Origin: a virus
Virus record (IMG/VR): IMGVR_UViG_3300005534_000016
Span: 1 to 55,275 of that record
DNA length: 55,275 nt
Reading direction: 5' to 3' (one strand)
Both the position numbers and the translations under genes were made by a program. Position 1 is the first letter of the stretch, and each line of letters opens with the position of its first letter. The notes below the pieces were generated by a model. The model did no database searches, was not told the DNA's origin, and saw only the letters and a program-made list of their open reading frames with translations. This document shows, piece by piece, positions 17,409 to 25,326 of the stretch.

Positions 17409-17459
17409 TTTCAAAGCCCGGCGCACGGTGTTCCCCCAGTGATTGTTAACTACGTTAAC
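17409..17459 (-). repeat. Hairpin/GGGGGA element 4
   Basis: Minus strand: GTTAAC-GTA-GTTAAC hairpin overlapping the tail fibre stop codon, then AATCACTGGGGGAACACCGTGC in two parts, and CCGGGCTTTGAAAT. The hairpin sequence is wholly different from elements 2, 3 and 5, but its triloop and place directly before the G-box are kept, which argues that the structure matters. The nozzle ATG is 23 nt downstream. Confidence 0.72.
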
Positions 17460-18298
17460 GCGAGCGGCACAATCATCAGACTTGCGGAAATCGCATTGGC
17501 GGTTCCTACACTTGGCGTCACCGCAATCACAATTTTCACCTGCAACACATCCGCCGCCGTCAGGGTTGCCGTCGTGAAAGGCGTTTCATATTGAAACGTC
17601 GGGTAATCCGTCGTCGTCGGTGCGCCCGTCGTGGCCACCTGCGTAGCCAGCGTCGTGGAGGAAGTCGTATCCACCACCGTCAAAGTCAACGTCTCACTGG
17701 AAGCAAACGTCACTCCGCGATATTCCACCGTCGCCTTGGCCAAAATGAGATAAAGACCCGTCGCCGGCACCGTCACCGTCGCCCCGGCAATCAACGTCGC
17801 GCTGTTGCTGATCACTTGAGACAAACCGGAAACGTTGGCGAATGTGGCATTTTGGCCCAGTCCCAAACTCGTTTGGGCTGCCGCCTTGGTCGTCGCATTC
17901 GTGCCGCCGCTGCCAATCGGCAGCGGACTCGTAATGGTGGGTTGGGTGCCCGAAGGCGAAATCTGCGCCCCGGCGCTGATCGTATTGCCGGCCGCAGAGT
18001 TCCCTTGATAATTCAAATAGGTGATGGTCATTTGCGTCGGTGGCGAGCCCGTCACCGAATTCACTGAGAAATTCCCGGCCCCCTGTACGAAGACATTTTG
18101 ACCAATCGTCACCCACGACGCCTGATTGACCGTGATCGTCACGGACGAATTGATGGCCGGCACGACAAAATTATTCGACAAGATCGAAAATGCATTCAAA
18201 CCGTTGGTGCCGTTGGTGCCGTTGGTGCCCGGACTGCCCGGCACATCCGTGGTGACCGGCGTGGCGCACGCACAACCTGGAGAGGTAGCTAGAGACAT
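17450..18298 (-). CDS. Collagen-like tail fibre protein, 282 aa
   Basis: Residues about 20-35 form a short collagen-like stretch (PGSPGTNGTNGTNG). An FVVPA..SSVTITV segment and WVTIGQNVFVQGAG follow, typical of trimeric phage fibre modules. The rest is Ser/Thr/Ala-rich beta sequence with a C-terminal domain (about 165-282) that could be the receptor-binding or trimer-closing part. It is the first gene of the minus-strand structural operon and is divergent from the terminase gene. Confidence 0.68.
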   Translation of the reverse strand: MSLATSPGCACATPVTTDVPGSPGTNGTNGTNGLNAFSILSNNFVVPAINSSVTITVNQASWVTIGQNVFVQGAGNFSVNSVTGSPPTQMTITYLNYQGNSAAGNTISAGAQISPSGTQPTITSPLPIGSGGTNATTKAAAQTSLGLGQNATFANVSGLSQVISNSATLIAGATVTVPATGLYLILAKATVEYRGVTFASSETLTLTVVDTTSSTTLATQVATTGAPTTTDYPTFQYETPFTTATLTAADVLQVKIVIAVTPSVGTANAISASLMIVPLALT

Positions 18299-18417
18299 AA
18301 TCGCTTGTATTAAAAAAAGCCCAGTGGCAGGTTGCCACTTGGTTAACCTTCAGGTTATCTCATCAGGGTACGAACATGGCAACTCGCTACGGCATCTATT
18401 TTAATACAAGCGATTAT
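18297..18417. repeat. 19-bp perfect inverted repeat spanning the terminase start
   Basis: ATAATCGCTTGTATTAAAA at 18297-18315 recurs as its exact reverse complement at 18399-18417, with 83 bp between. The gap holds two smaller hairpins, AGTGGCA-GGT-TGCCACT and TAACC-TTCA-GGTTA, and the terminase ribosome site. The left arm touches the fibre start codon and the right arm lies in the first codons of terL. It could be a packaging (pac/cos) site or an operator shared by both divergent genes. Confidence 0.7.
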
Positions 18418-20202
18418 TCCCCGCTGGATAACGACCTTATGTGGGAAATGGAGGCCATCCGCCGGGGTGGACGCTGGTACGATGCGCAAAAAAAGACCCA
18501 AGGCTTGGGTCTGGCTGAACATTACAAAAACGCCTGCCGGCTCATCTGGCCTCAACTCGACTGGCACCGGTGGGTGGATTTATGTAATACGGAAATCCGA
18601 CGGCCCGGGGCGAAGGTCACCGTCATCATGGGAGCCGGTTCCACCGGCAAAACCTGCGTGTCCGGCTGGCAATACCTGCTGGAATATTACTGCCGTCCTG
18701 ACGACACGCTCGTTTTAATTTCCTCGACCGACATGCGCGGCCTGGAACTGCGTGTTTGGGGCGAAATCAAGATGTTACATGAAAAAGCCGTGCAAAAGTT
18801 CCCCTGGCTGCCCGGTTACCTCATTGATTCCAAACATTGTATTACGACCGATGAACTGGAAGAGGACGAAATTACCGAGCGCATCCGCACCCGCGACTTG
18901 CGCAAGGGTGTGATCGGCATTCCCACCGTCCAGGGCAACAAAAACGTCGGTCTCGGCAAATGGCAGGGCATCAAACAAAAGCACATCCGGCTGATTGCCG
19001 ACGATTGCACCGCCATGTCGAACACGTTTCTGTCCGCGTTCGCCAATCTCAACAGCACCGCCGACTTTCAAGCCATTGTTTTGGGCAATCCCGATGATAC
19101 GCTCGATCCGCTGGGCATTGCCGCCGAACCCAAGGACGGCTGGGGCAACCACATGGAACCGGATAAAACGGCGGTGTGGGACACCAAATTTTTTGCCGGA
19201 CGTTGCGTTAATCTCGTCGGCACCGACAGCCCCAATTTCGATTATCCCAAAAACCAGCCTCCGCGTTATCCGTATCTGGTTTCGCACAAAAAAATCCTCG
19301 AAACTTTGTCGGCGTTTCAACCCGATTCATTTGAATATTTTTCACAGTGCGTCGGCGTCATGAAGATTGCCGGCCTGGCCAAGCGGGTCATCACGCGGGA
19401 TCTGTGCCAGGAATTCAACGCCGGCACCGGTTGCATTTGGGACGGCCAAAAGCCCTTGATCAAAATTGCCGGGCTTGATGCCTCCTACGGCGGGGATCGG
19501 ATGCCACTGGGCCACATCGAATTTGGCCGCTGTGTGGACGGCAAAACCCGCATCAAAATATACCCGCCCAAGTTGGTTTCCTTGAAAGTAAAAACGTCCG
19601 TGCCCATGGATGCGGAAACGCAAATCGCCATCCAAGTGGAAGAATATTGCAAAGCCAACGATATTCCTGCTGAGAATTTCTTTCACGATTCTACCGGGCG
19701 CGGATCACTGGGCACGGCGCTCGCCCGCGTCTGGTCCGCCTCCTGCAATCCGGTCGAATTCGGCGGCGTCCCCACCAAACGTCCCGTGTCCAACGACGTG
19801 TTCATTTACGACAAGGAAAAAGCTGGCTCGAAGAGGCTGCAACGCTGCGACGAGTTCTACCACAACTTTGTCACCGAACTTTGGTATTCGATCCGGTTCG
19901 CCATTGAAGCCGATCAAATTCGCGGCCTGCCCGAAGACGTGATGAACGAACTGTGCATGCGCCGTTTTGAAGTTAAAAACGACAAACGCAAGGTGGAACC
20001 CAAGGACAAGTTCAAGGAACAATACGGTTTTTCCCCTGACCTGGCCGACTGGCTCGCGATTTGCGTCGAGGGAGCCCGGCGCAAGGGATTCATTATTTCC
20101 AAACTGTCCGCCCCGGAACCCAAGAAAGATTACAAATGGCTGGAAGACTTGGGCCGTGAACAAAAACGCCTGCGCGAATCCCGCATGTTACAAGCCGCCT
20201 GA
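18376..20202 (+). CDS. terL: Terminase large subunit
   Basis: The 608-aa protein has the two terminase domains. The ATPase has Walker A GAGSTGKT (86-93) and an acidic Walker B-like strand LIADDC (206-211). The RNase H-like nuclease has IAGLDASYGGDR (364-375), FHDSTGRG (436-443) and SPDLADW (553-559), with Asp in each. It cuts concatemers and pumps DNA into the procapsid at the portal. The start has AGGG 8 nt upstream. No small subunit lies beside it, and it is on the opposite strand from portal and capsid, an unusual arrangement. Confidence 0.92.
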   Translation: MATRYGIYFNTSDYSPLDNDLMWEMEAIRRGGRWYDAQKKTQGLGLAEHYKNACRLIWPQLDWHRWVDLCNTEIRRPGAKVTVIMGAGSTGKTCVSGWQYLLEYYCRPDDTLVLISSTDMRGLELRVWGEIKMLHEKAVQKFPWLPGYLIDSKHCITTDELEEDEITERIRTRDLRKGVIGIPTVQGNKNVGLGKWQGIKQKHIRLIADDCTAMSNTFLSAFANLNSTADFQAIVLGNPDDTLDPLGIAAEPKDGWGNHMEPDKTAVWDTKFFAGRCVNLVGTDSPNFDYPKNQPPRYPYLVSHKKILETLSAFQPDSFEYFSQCVGVMKIAGLAKRVITRDLCQEFNAGTGCIWDGQKPLIKIAGLDASYGGDRMPLGHIEFGRCVDGKTRIKIYPPKLVSLKVKTSVPMDAETQIAIQVEEYCKANDIPAENFFHDSTGRGSLGTALARVWSASCNPVEFGGVPTKRPVSNDVFIYDKEKAGSKRLQRCDEFYHNFVTELWYSIRFAIEADQIRGLPEDVMNELCMRRFEVKNDKRKVEPKDKFKEQYGFSPDLADWLAICVEGARRKGFIISKLSAPEPKKDYKWLEDLGREQKRLRESRMLQAA

Positions 20203-20204
20203 TT

Positions 20205-22214
20205 ATGAAAAAACTGGTTATCCTTTTCCTGCTTTGGCCCCTTGCCGTCTTTGGTGACGGCACCGGCAACCTCCAGGTTTCACAATTTTCCCAAACCTTG
20301 CTTAAGCAAGATACGTCTGCCGAATGGCTTGCCTTGCTGGGCGGGATCGCCGGCATTCCCTTGTTGACCGCCGACAACACTTTCACCGGCAACAATACGT
20401 TTACCGGCATCACCAGTTTCACTGGCGACACCGTTTTCACCGGCCCGCTGAATGTCTTCACCGGAGCCAATACTTTCAGCGGCCCCAGCACCTTCACCGG
20501 CCCGCTGTACGCCTATGGCGGCGGCAACGTCAGTTTGACGAACATGGTTAACACGGCTTACAGCGACACGAACGCCTTGACTTACGCCAATCTGGCCGGG
20601 ATCACGGATTTAAACGCCCGGGCACGTTTGGTTGCGATGCAAAATGAAATCAATTCCAACGGTTTGGCCTCGCAAGTGGTGGACATTTTGCCTTTGTGGA
20701 CCTGGTTGACGCCATTGCTCACGAGTAATTCATATTATGGCCGTCCGGTCACTTACTCTAACGTTTTCACAGGCAATCTGGGAATGGTCTTCACCAATTC
20801 AGTAGTAATCCTGGATGGATTGCCCAATTGCGTCACGAACACCATTTTCGTCACTTTCAGCTATTCGCGACCGATCAAATTTTCCGGGACGCCTACATTT
20901 TTGGCCGGGGCCATGAATCCAGCCACCACTTCGGGAACGTTCCTGAGTTCCAGCGAAGGCAGTTTCATGCAATTATATCAACGCTTTGGCAGCACCACTT
21001 GGCCGCTAAGTAATTCTGGTTTCTCGAATTTGGTCAACGAAGTCGATTTCTCCAATGGCTGGGGTTATGGACACAATGCCCTGCGCCAGGGTGAAACCAT
21101 GCGTTATGCCCTAAGTTCAGACGGCCATGGCAATATGACCGCGTGGTATGAAGGGGTCCAAGGCAAAATTGGATTGGCCACGCTCAATTGGGCCACCAAT
21201 TCCTCGGTTACCAATACGGATGCACTCACCGAATTGCGTTTGGGCGAAGATGACACCACCAACTTTTACGAAGATTTTAATTATAACGGCCAGATCATGG
21301 ATGTTGCCATCTTGAATACTTACGCCACGTCCAATTCCGTGCGCGGCATGTGGCGGGCCTTGCGGGAATTGGACCCCCGCACCACCGACTTGTTTGCCCT
21401 CGATGACAGTCGCGGTTTGCCAAATGCCCCGTTAGGCGGCTCGCTCACCACCGTCCAAACGAATTCTTTTCCCTATTGGCAGCAACAAAAATTTGGGCCT
21501 CAAACCGCGTTGCGAAATCTTTCGGTTGGTGGCACCCATTTATCCACGATGGTGGGAACATTTGCCAGCAACGTCCTGTTTTCGGTGGGTGAACCGGTAA
21601 ACATTCAAAAAATCATCACCTCCGAAGGTGGGATCAATGATATTGGAGCCAGTGCGCAGACCGCCGCCCAAGTGTTTGCCAACGTAACCAATCTGGCTTT
21701 GGAATGTTTGTATAATAATGCGCCATTTTACTATGTGTGTCCGTGGCAGAACTGGACCAACAGCAGTGTTTACCCGCAAACCGGCACCGAATCCAACACT
21801 ATTGTTCTACTGGCAAATTTGCTGCAAACCAATCCTGTTCCCGGCATCGCTGCTGTGAGTTTTCCAACATTCTATGTCACGCAAAACATGCTTAACAGCA
21901 ACCTTTGGAATTCGCTGGACGGCACCCATTTTACCGGCACCAATGGCTGGCAGGCCAATTTTGATATGGCTCAACTGCTTTGGAATATTGCGCCTTCGGT
22001 CAATTATGATGGACTGGCCGTCGCCACCAATTTTTTCGGAACCTACAATGGAAATTTTACCGGAACTTTTACCCCGGCTGCGGGCGCAAATTTTATATCC
22101 ACCAACGGCGCGGGGGCCAACGGCAACGTCGGCATCCAGACCAATTCGGTCGGCCCGCACGGTTACATTTTATCGTTCACCAACGGGTTATTCATCCAGT
22201 CCGTGACTTACTGA
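20205..22214 (+). CDS. Fibre-like protein with signal peptide and SGNH-hydrolase-like domain, 669 aa
   Basis: A clear Sec signal peptide (MKKLVILFLLWPLAVFGDG) is followed by FTG/TFTG repeats (about 58-100) like phage fibre shafts, a beta-rich LamG-like region (about 270-390: RYALSSDGHGNMTAWYEG), and an SGNH-like esterase region with FALDDSRG (about 398), EGGINDIG (about 474) and SLDGTHFTGTNGW (about 573) carrying Ser, Asn and Asp-x-x-His blocks. Such a domain could deacylate surface glycans. The export signal is unexpected for a virion protein. It starts 2 nt after the terminase stop. Confidence 0.6.
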   Translation: MKKLVILFLLWPLAVFGDGTGNLQVSQFSQTLLKQDTSAEWLALLGGIAGIPLLTADNTFTGNNTFTGITSFTGDTVFTGPLNVFTGANTFSGPSTFTGPLYAYGGGNVSLTNMVNTAYSDTNALTYANLAGITDLNARARLVAMQNEINSNGLASQVVDILPLWTWLTPLLTSNSYYGRPVTYSNVFTGNLGMVFTNSVVILDGLPNCVTNTIFVTFSYSRPIKFSGTPTFLAGAMNPATTSGTFLSSSEGSFMQLYQRFGSTTWPLSNSGFSNLVNEVDFSNGWGYGHNALRQGETMRYALSSDGHGNMTAWYEGVQGKIGLATLNWATNSSVTNTDALTELRLGEDDTTNFYEDFNYNGQIMDVAILNTYATSNSVRGMWRALRELDPRTTDLFALDDSRGLPNAPLGGSLTTVQTNSFPYWQQQKFGPQTALRNLSVGGTHLSTMVGTFASNVLFSVGEPVNIQKIITSEGGINDIGASAQTAAQVFANVTNLALECLYNNAPFYYVCPWQNWTNSSVYPQTGTESNTIVLLANLLQTNPVPGIAAVSFPTFYVTQNMLNSNLWNSLDGTHFTGTNGWQANFDMAQLLWNIAPSVNYDGLAVATNFFGTYNGNFTGTFTPAAGANFISTNGAGANGNVGIQTNSVGPHGYILSFTNGLFIQSVTY

Positions 22215-22216
22215 CC

Positions 22217-22495
22217 ATGAAACGTTACACCGACTGGCAAGGCTGGTGGATTGGCTTGCGCACGAATTTATTGAAGTGCATCGGCACCACCGGCAGCGCG
22301 TGGCTGGGCTCCAATGGGCTGGCCGCCACCGGCATCCCCGGCACCTCGCATTTGGGGATCGACTGGCGGCAAGCCCTCGGCTTTTTCGTCGTCCACATCA
22401 GCAGCGAAATTTTTACTTACCTGAAAAATAATCAACCCAAGGTGACCGAAGTGGATACGCAGATTATTTTTAAGAATAATCCACCGGGAAAATAA
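22217..22495 (+). CDS. Small membrane protein, holin-like candidate, 92 aa
   Basis: One or two weak hydrophobic segments are visible: SAWLGSNGLAATGIPGTSHL and ALGFFVVHISSEIFTYL, ending in a polar tail after LKNNQP. The layout resembles small phage proteins with ...WKQAL..........YLK.NP annotated as holin-like. It begins 2 nt after the previous stop and is last in the terminase unit, a plausible place for a lysis gene. Evidence for holin function is weak. Confidence 0.45.
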   Translation: MKRYTDWQGWWIGLRTNLLKCIGTTGSAWLGSNGLAATGIPGTSHLGIDWRQALGFFVVHISSEIFTYLKNNQPKVTEVDTQIIFKNNPPGK

Positions 22496-22497
22496 TA

Positions 22498-22516
22498 GGG
22501 TCCAGGCCCCGCCTGG
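22498..22516. terminator. Hairpin between convergent genes
   Basis: CCAGGC-CCC-GCCTGG (22502-22516) lies in the 21 bp between two gene ends facing each other, with an AT-rich flank on the minus-strand side (TATTATTTT). On the minus strand it reads as the hairpin and ACCC part of the GGGGGA element family, without the G-box, so it may be a remnant used as a bidirectional terminator. Confidence 0.5.
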
Positions 22517-22990
22517 TCATGGAGCCACGGCAATTTTAATAATCAACTTCTCGCAGGCAGCACAACGGATCAACACCATGCCGCCTTTGACATAACTCGC
22601 TTTGACATTGGCCATGGGATGGCAGCGGGATTTTAAAAACAGTTCGTCAATCGGTTGATTGTGGCAATCGCAAGCCGGATTATCACAGCCGGCGTGCAAC
22701 CCGGTATCCAGTTCCGCCCGGGTCAATGGCTCCAGACTTCCATAACTTTTTACCGGGCGGAATTCACTGCTGATTCCGTAAAATTCAAATTGCCGTGTCG
22801 GATCACACGGCTGGCCAATCCGCCAGCTTTTGACAAACGAAAAATTAAATTCGGTTCGGCATTCCCCACAAAGAACATTTTTGGTAATCCCGGCAGAAGG
22901 TCCATCCATCAACAATCGCGCCCGGCAGTCCGGGCACGTGCCATCTAGCAAGAACGCATTTTCCTCCTCCGTTAAAATTTCCGGTTTCAT
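22517..22990 (-). CDS. Zinc-ribbon-type protein, 157 aa
   Basis: Cysteines occur in pairs: CPDCRA (19-24), CGEC (about 42-45), CDNPACDCHN (about 101-110) and CAAC near 143. Two metal sites are likely. The chain is otherwise polar. It is the last gene of an ATGA-coupled series transcribed from 23729, possibly regulators or host-takeover factors. No named family recognised. Confidence 0.6.
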   Translation of the reverse strand: MKPEILTEEENAFLLDGTCPDCRARLLMDGPSAGITKNVLCGECRTEFNFSFVKSWRIGQPCDPTRQFEFYGISSEFRPVKSYGSLEPLTRAELDTGLHAGCDNPACDCHNQPIDELFLKSRCHPMANVKASYVKGGMVLIRCAACEKLIIKIAVAP

Positions 22991-23178
22991 TTTCGGCGGG
23001 TTTGATTAAAGCGCAGCCGCATCCGGTCAATCATCCCGCGCTCGTGCGGTTTCAATTCGCGGTCCTCGTTCTGGCAAATATCATCAATCAAAGTAGCCTC
23101 GGATATATTGGCATCCGTCAATTCATTGCCCGCCCGACGCACCCAGTCCAACCGGTCTTGATCTTCGTCGTCAGTCAT
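22987..23178 (-). CDS. Small acidic hypothetical protein, 63 aa
   Basis: A short soluble helical protein, very acidic at the N-terminus (MTDDEDQDRLDW) and basic at the C-terminus (RMRLRFNQTRRK). The start overlaps the next gene's... stop and start as ATGA, indicating coupled translation with the 157-aa protein downstream. Function unknown. Confidence 0.55.
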   Translation of the reverse strand: MTDDEDQDRLDWVRRAGNELTDANISEATLIDDICQNEDRELKPHERGMIDRMRLRFNQTRRK

Positions 23179-23187
23179 AAACTCATT

Positions 23188-23427
23188 TCAGTTCGTTTCT
23201 TCAAAAAGTTCCAGCGGCATAAATCCCGCAGGCGAATCATCCTTTGATTCAATCAGGACACCGATCACCGGTATTACTTCGCCGCAACCGCCGCAAATCC
23301 AGTCAAACCCGACCACGGCCACGGGCAACTTTACTTGATATTCCGTTCCCAGCAGAATTTTTCCTTTCATTGCTGGAAACCCACAGGCGCAAAGGCTCCG
23401 TCGCTTGAGAGTTAGCGTCTTGGTCAT
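23188..23427 (-). CDS. Putative zinc-binding protein, 79 aa
   Basis: The start at 23427 (MTKTLTLKRR) is chosen because its ATGA overlaps the upstream stop; four more codons are possible. CACG near the N-terminus and CGGCG near residue 50 can form one zinc site, with beta-rich sequence between. Part of the minus-strand run of small Cys-rich proteins. Function unknown. Confidence 0.55.
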   Translation of the reverse strand: MTKTLTLKRRSLCACGFPAMKGKILLGTEYQVKLPVAVVGFDWICGGCGEVIPVIGVLIESKDDSPAGFMPLELFEETN

Positions 23428-23729
23428 TTCAACTGCCACAACGGTTTCCAGACGGGAATTTTGTCCAGCACCCGCCGCGTGTATCCGCTGGATTCATCCG
23501 GTTTTACTCGCACCAACCGAAATTTTTTATGGCAATACTGGCATTGGCTTTCATCACCAATTTTTACTCGCTGGCCTGCTTTGACAAATTCCTGCGCCAC
23601 GGAGATGTGGCAACACCGCAGGACGCCGCCGATTTCAACGAGCGTTTCGCCCACTGCGAACGTCTCGCCCGTCGCCGGCTTCGCCGCGCTTGCGGGTTCC
23701 GTTTCGTTGGAGGCATTGCCGGGTTTCAT
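23424..23729 (-). CDS. Putative zinc-binding protein, 101 aa
   Basis: A 25-residue Thr/Ala/Glu-rich N-terminus leads to two Cys pairs, RCCHIS (about 38-43) and CQYCHKK (about 62-68), that could form a zinc ribbon. It is the first gene after promoter 23892-23920 and the structured leader at 23814-23884. Other short frames overlap here but lack this pattern. Function unknown. Confidence 0.5.
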   Translation of the reverse strand: MKPGNASNETEPASAAKPATGETFAVGETLVEIGGVLRCCHISVAQEFVKAGQRVKIGDESQCQYCHKKFRLVRVKPDESSGYTRRVLDKIPVWKPLWQLK

Positions 23730-23813
23730 GATTCTTGCCGCAGACCTGACACGGGACGGCAGTCCGCACCCGCTTCCAGAAATATTTTTTTAATTGCACA
23801 ACCGGAAATAAGT

Positions 23814-23884
23814 GGGCACCCGTTGGCCTTTTGGCCAAAGCCCCGACGAGTCCACCAAGCCGGGTAATAAGAGGACGGGTGCCC
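23814..23884 (-). ncRNA. Structured leader RNA or small RNA, about 71 nt
   Basis: A 10-bp perfect stem, GGGCACCCGT / ACGGGTGCCC, closes this segment. Inside is a second strong hairpin, TTGGCC-AAAA-GGCCAA on the minus strand, and a possible CCCGG/CGGGG pairing that could cross with GTCC/GGAC. The 5' G of the outer stem lies 8 nt after the -10 box of a consensus promoter, where transcription should begin. It could be a riboregulator leader of the downstream gene at 23729 or a free RNA. It matches no class I can confirm. Confidence 0.5.
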
Positions 23885-23891
23885 GCAAAAA

Positions 23892-23920
23892 TGTATATCC
23901 AATTGTGGCGATTTTGTCAA
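23892..23920 (-). promoter_or_regulatory. Sigma-70 promoter, TTGACA-17-TATACA
   Basis: On the minus strand a perfect -35 (23920-23915), a 17-nt spacer and TATACA (23897-23892). The -35 overlaps the stop codon of the upstream gene. The -10 is part of an AAATGTATATCC motif shared with other intergenic sites. It should drive the structured RNA and the genes 23729-22517. Confidence 0.72.
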
Positions 23921-24120
23921 TGGCCTTCTGCGGATGGATCGCGTAACACCACCGTGGTGGCCAGGACTTTTTCACCCTCGGCCAGTTTATCCAAAAGATG
24001 ATGCACAAAACTTTCTTCCAGCGCCGTCACGGGCTCGCCTTCCACCTCCGCCACTCCCGCACCCATGGCAATTTTCCCGTCCCCGGCCTGTTTAACTTTG
24101 ATGGTAATGATCAAGGGCAT
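23917..24120 (-). CDS. Small hypothetical protein, 67 aa
   Basis: The start MPLIITIKVKQ at 24120 overlaps the upstream TAA (TAATG), favouring it over a longer form. The sequence is a beta hairpin (IITIKVKQAGDGKIAMG) followed by a helix (SFVHHLLDKLAEGEKV). Soluble, no motif recognised. Its final codons contain the -35 of the promoter for the next group. Confidence 0.6.
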   Translation of the reverse strand: MPLIITIKVKQAGDGKIAMGAGVAEVEGEPVTALEESFVHHLLDKLAEGEKVLATTVVLRDPSAEGH

Positions 24121-24491
24121 TATTTTTTCTTTCCGTTTATGGTTTCCTGGGTCATATCCCGCCCGCACAACGCGCATTCGGTGAAGGTGACAATCAAACA
24201 GCGTTTGCCGGGATGCACCCGGCTCAAAGTTCCCATTTCAACGGCTTCGCAATGGTGCAGCTTGTCGCCGGCATAAATTTTCCGCAATGCCGCCCGGTGT
24301 CGCTGCATTTCGCGCCAGTATAATTGGAACGTGGGGCCGGTCGTATGAAAAATCAAATCGTCCACGCCGCTAAATCGTTTGACAGCTTTCCAGCGGGCTC
24401 TGGCCGCGTTACTGGAAATCACCCTGCGTTCCACTGCCGACAGCGCCTTGGCGCGGGCGTGACCGCCTTTGGATTGGAAGGATTTTTTCAT
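24120..24491 (-). CDS. Basic hypothetical protein, 123 aa
   Basis: The N-terminus is strongly basic (FQSKGGHARAKALSAVERR, then NAARARW), typical of a nucleic-acid-binding segment. The C-terminal half has a beta character and a CALCGR pair near 108-112. Start coupled by ATGA to the upstream gene. No family identified. Confidence 0.55.
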   Translation of the reverse strand: MKKSFQSKGGHARAKALSAVERRVISSNAARARWKAVKRFSGVDDLIFHTTGPTFQLYWREMQRHRAALRKIYAGDKLHHCEAVEMGTLSRVHPGKRCLIVTFTECALCGRDMTQETINGKKK

Positions 24492-25000
24492 GGCCGTTCC
24501 AAATCGTGCCGCAGGCTGCCGTGCAGAAATGCCAGGGCCTTGTGTTCGTCCTCCTGTACTTGGTGTGTCGGCGTCGGCGGATGCCAGCGTTCCGCCCGGA
24601 ACGTGTAACCGCGTTTCTCCAGCAACGCCCGGGGGTCCACCGTTCCCACCGCCGTCAACCGTTCAATTTCCAAATTCAATTTGGCCACTTCCAAAGCCCA
24701 CGTTTCATTTTTGGCCTGCAATCCCTTGACCACACCCGTTTCCGTGTCGAGCATGCCCTGTAATAGTCCGATTTGCGTCAGCAGCCCGGGAATGTCTTGA
24801 AGGAGTTTGGACGCGGTGCCACAGACAGTTCGGAGGTTCGCCACAAAAGCCTCATCATTACCCATGATAAAAGTCTTCTGGGCCAGCACTGGCAGCACCT
24901 TGGCCAACGCCTCATTCAGCCGCGCCATGGTTTCCTGGTACAGCAGAGCGGTTTCTTCGGTCGTCGCCTCGCGGGTTACAATATTGGTTGGATCACTCAT
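24488..25000 (-). CDS. Coiled-coil hypothetical protein, 170 aa
   Basis: Residues about 14-115 are almost entirely helical with Leu/Ala heptads (AKVLPVLAQ, LLTQIGLLQGMLD, AKLNLEIERL), suggesting an oligomeric coiled coil. A polar tail follows. ATGA overlaps join it to both neighbours. Function unknown. Confidence 0.55.
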   Translation of the reverse strand: MSDPTNIVTREATTEETALLYQETMARLNEALAKVLPVLAQKTFIMGNDEAFVANLRTVCGTASKLLQDIPGLLTQIGLLQGMLDTETGVVKGLQAKNETWALEVAKLNLEIERLTAVGTVDPRALLEKRGYTFRAERWHPPTPTHQVQEDEHKALAFLHGSLRHDLERP

Positions 25001-25326
25001 AAACTAATCTGGTTGTTAAACGCCCGGAAATATTTTGCCGGACAATCGTTGGTCGTCACCCATTCATTGCTCATCCCGGTAATCTGCCATTGCACTTCCA
25101 CCCGCCAGACCGGCGCGGCCAGGTTGGTGCAACTCACCAGCCCCGTAAACCCCACCTGCCCCGGCATACTCTGCCACCACGAAATGTATATCAAGCGATT
25201 TGTCGCCGGCGGCACCGGTTCAATTATGGTCATCCGGCTTTGCGGCTGGATCATCGGCACCGGCGGCAGCGGCGGTGTCGGCACACCGCCGCACCCGGTC
25301 AAGAGGAGAACCGGCCACAATCTCAT
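24997..25326 (-). CDS. Lipoprotein, 109 aa
   Basis: From the ATG at 25326 the protein begins MRLWPVLLLTGCGG, a compact type II signal peptide with lipobox LTGC, so Cys12 should be lipidated. A Pro-rich stretch follows (PTPPLPPVPMIQP). The rest resembles secreted Verrucomicrobia proteins (SCTNLAAP...., TTNDCPAKYFRAFNN). It could be an outer-membrane spanin-like lysis protein or a superinfection factor. GGAAGAG lies 8 nt upstream. It overlaps the upstream gene by 107 nt in another frame. Confidence 0.6.
   Translation of the reverse strand: MRLWPVLLLTGCGGVPTPPLPPVPMIQPQSRMTIIEPVPPATNRLIYISWWQSMPGQVGFTGLVSCTNLAAPVWRVEVQWQITGMSNEWVTTNDCPAKYFRAFNNQISL

Noticed and set aside
23635-23838. 67-codon minus-strand frame overlapping the start of the 101-aa gene
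   Set aside because: Contains a CQVC pair but competes with a better frame and runs through the structured leader; kept out.
23814-23884. Hammerhead or twister ribozyme
   Set aside because: The segment has GACGAGUCC-like and CCAAGC-like fragments, but no CUGANGA plus GAAA for a hammerhead and no UAA internal loop for a twister. Listed only as a structured RNA.
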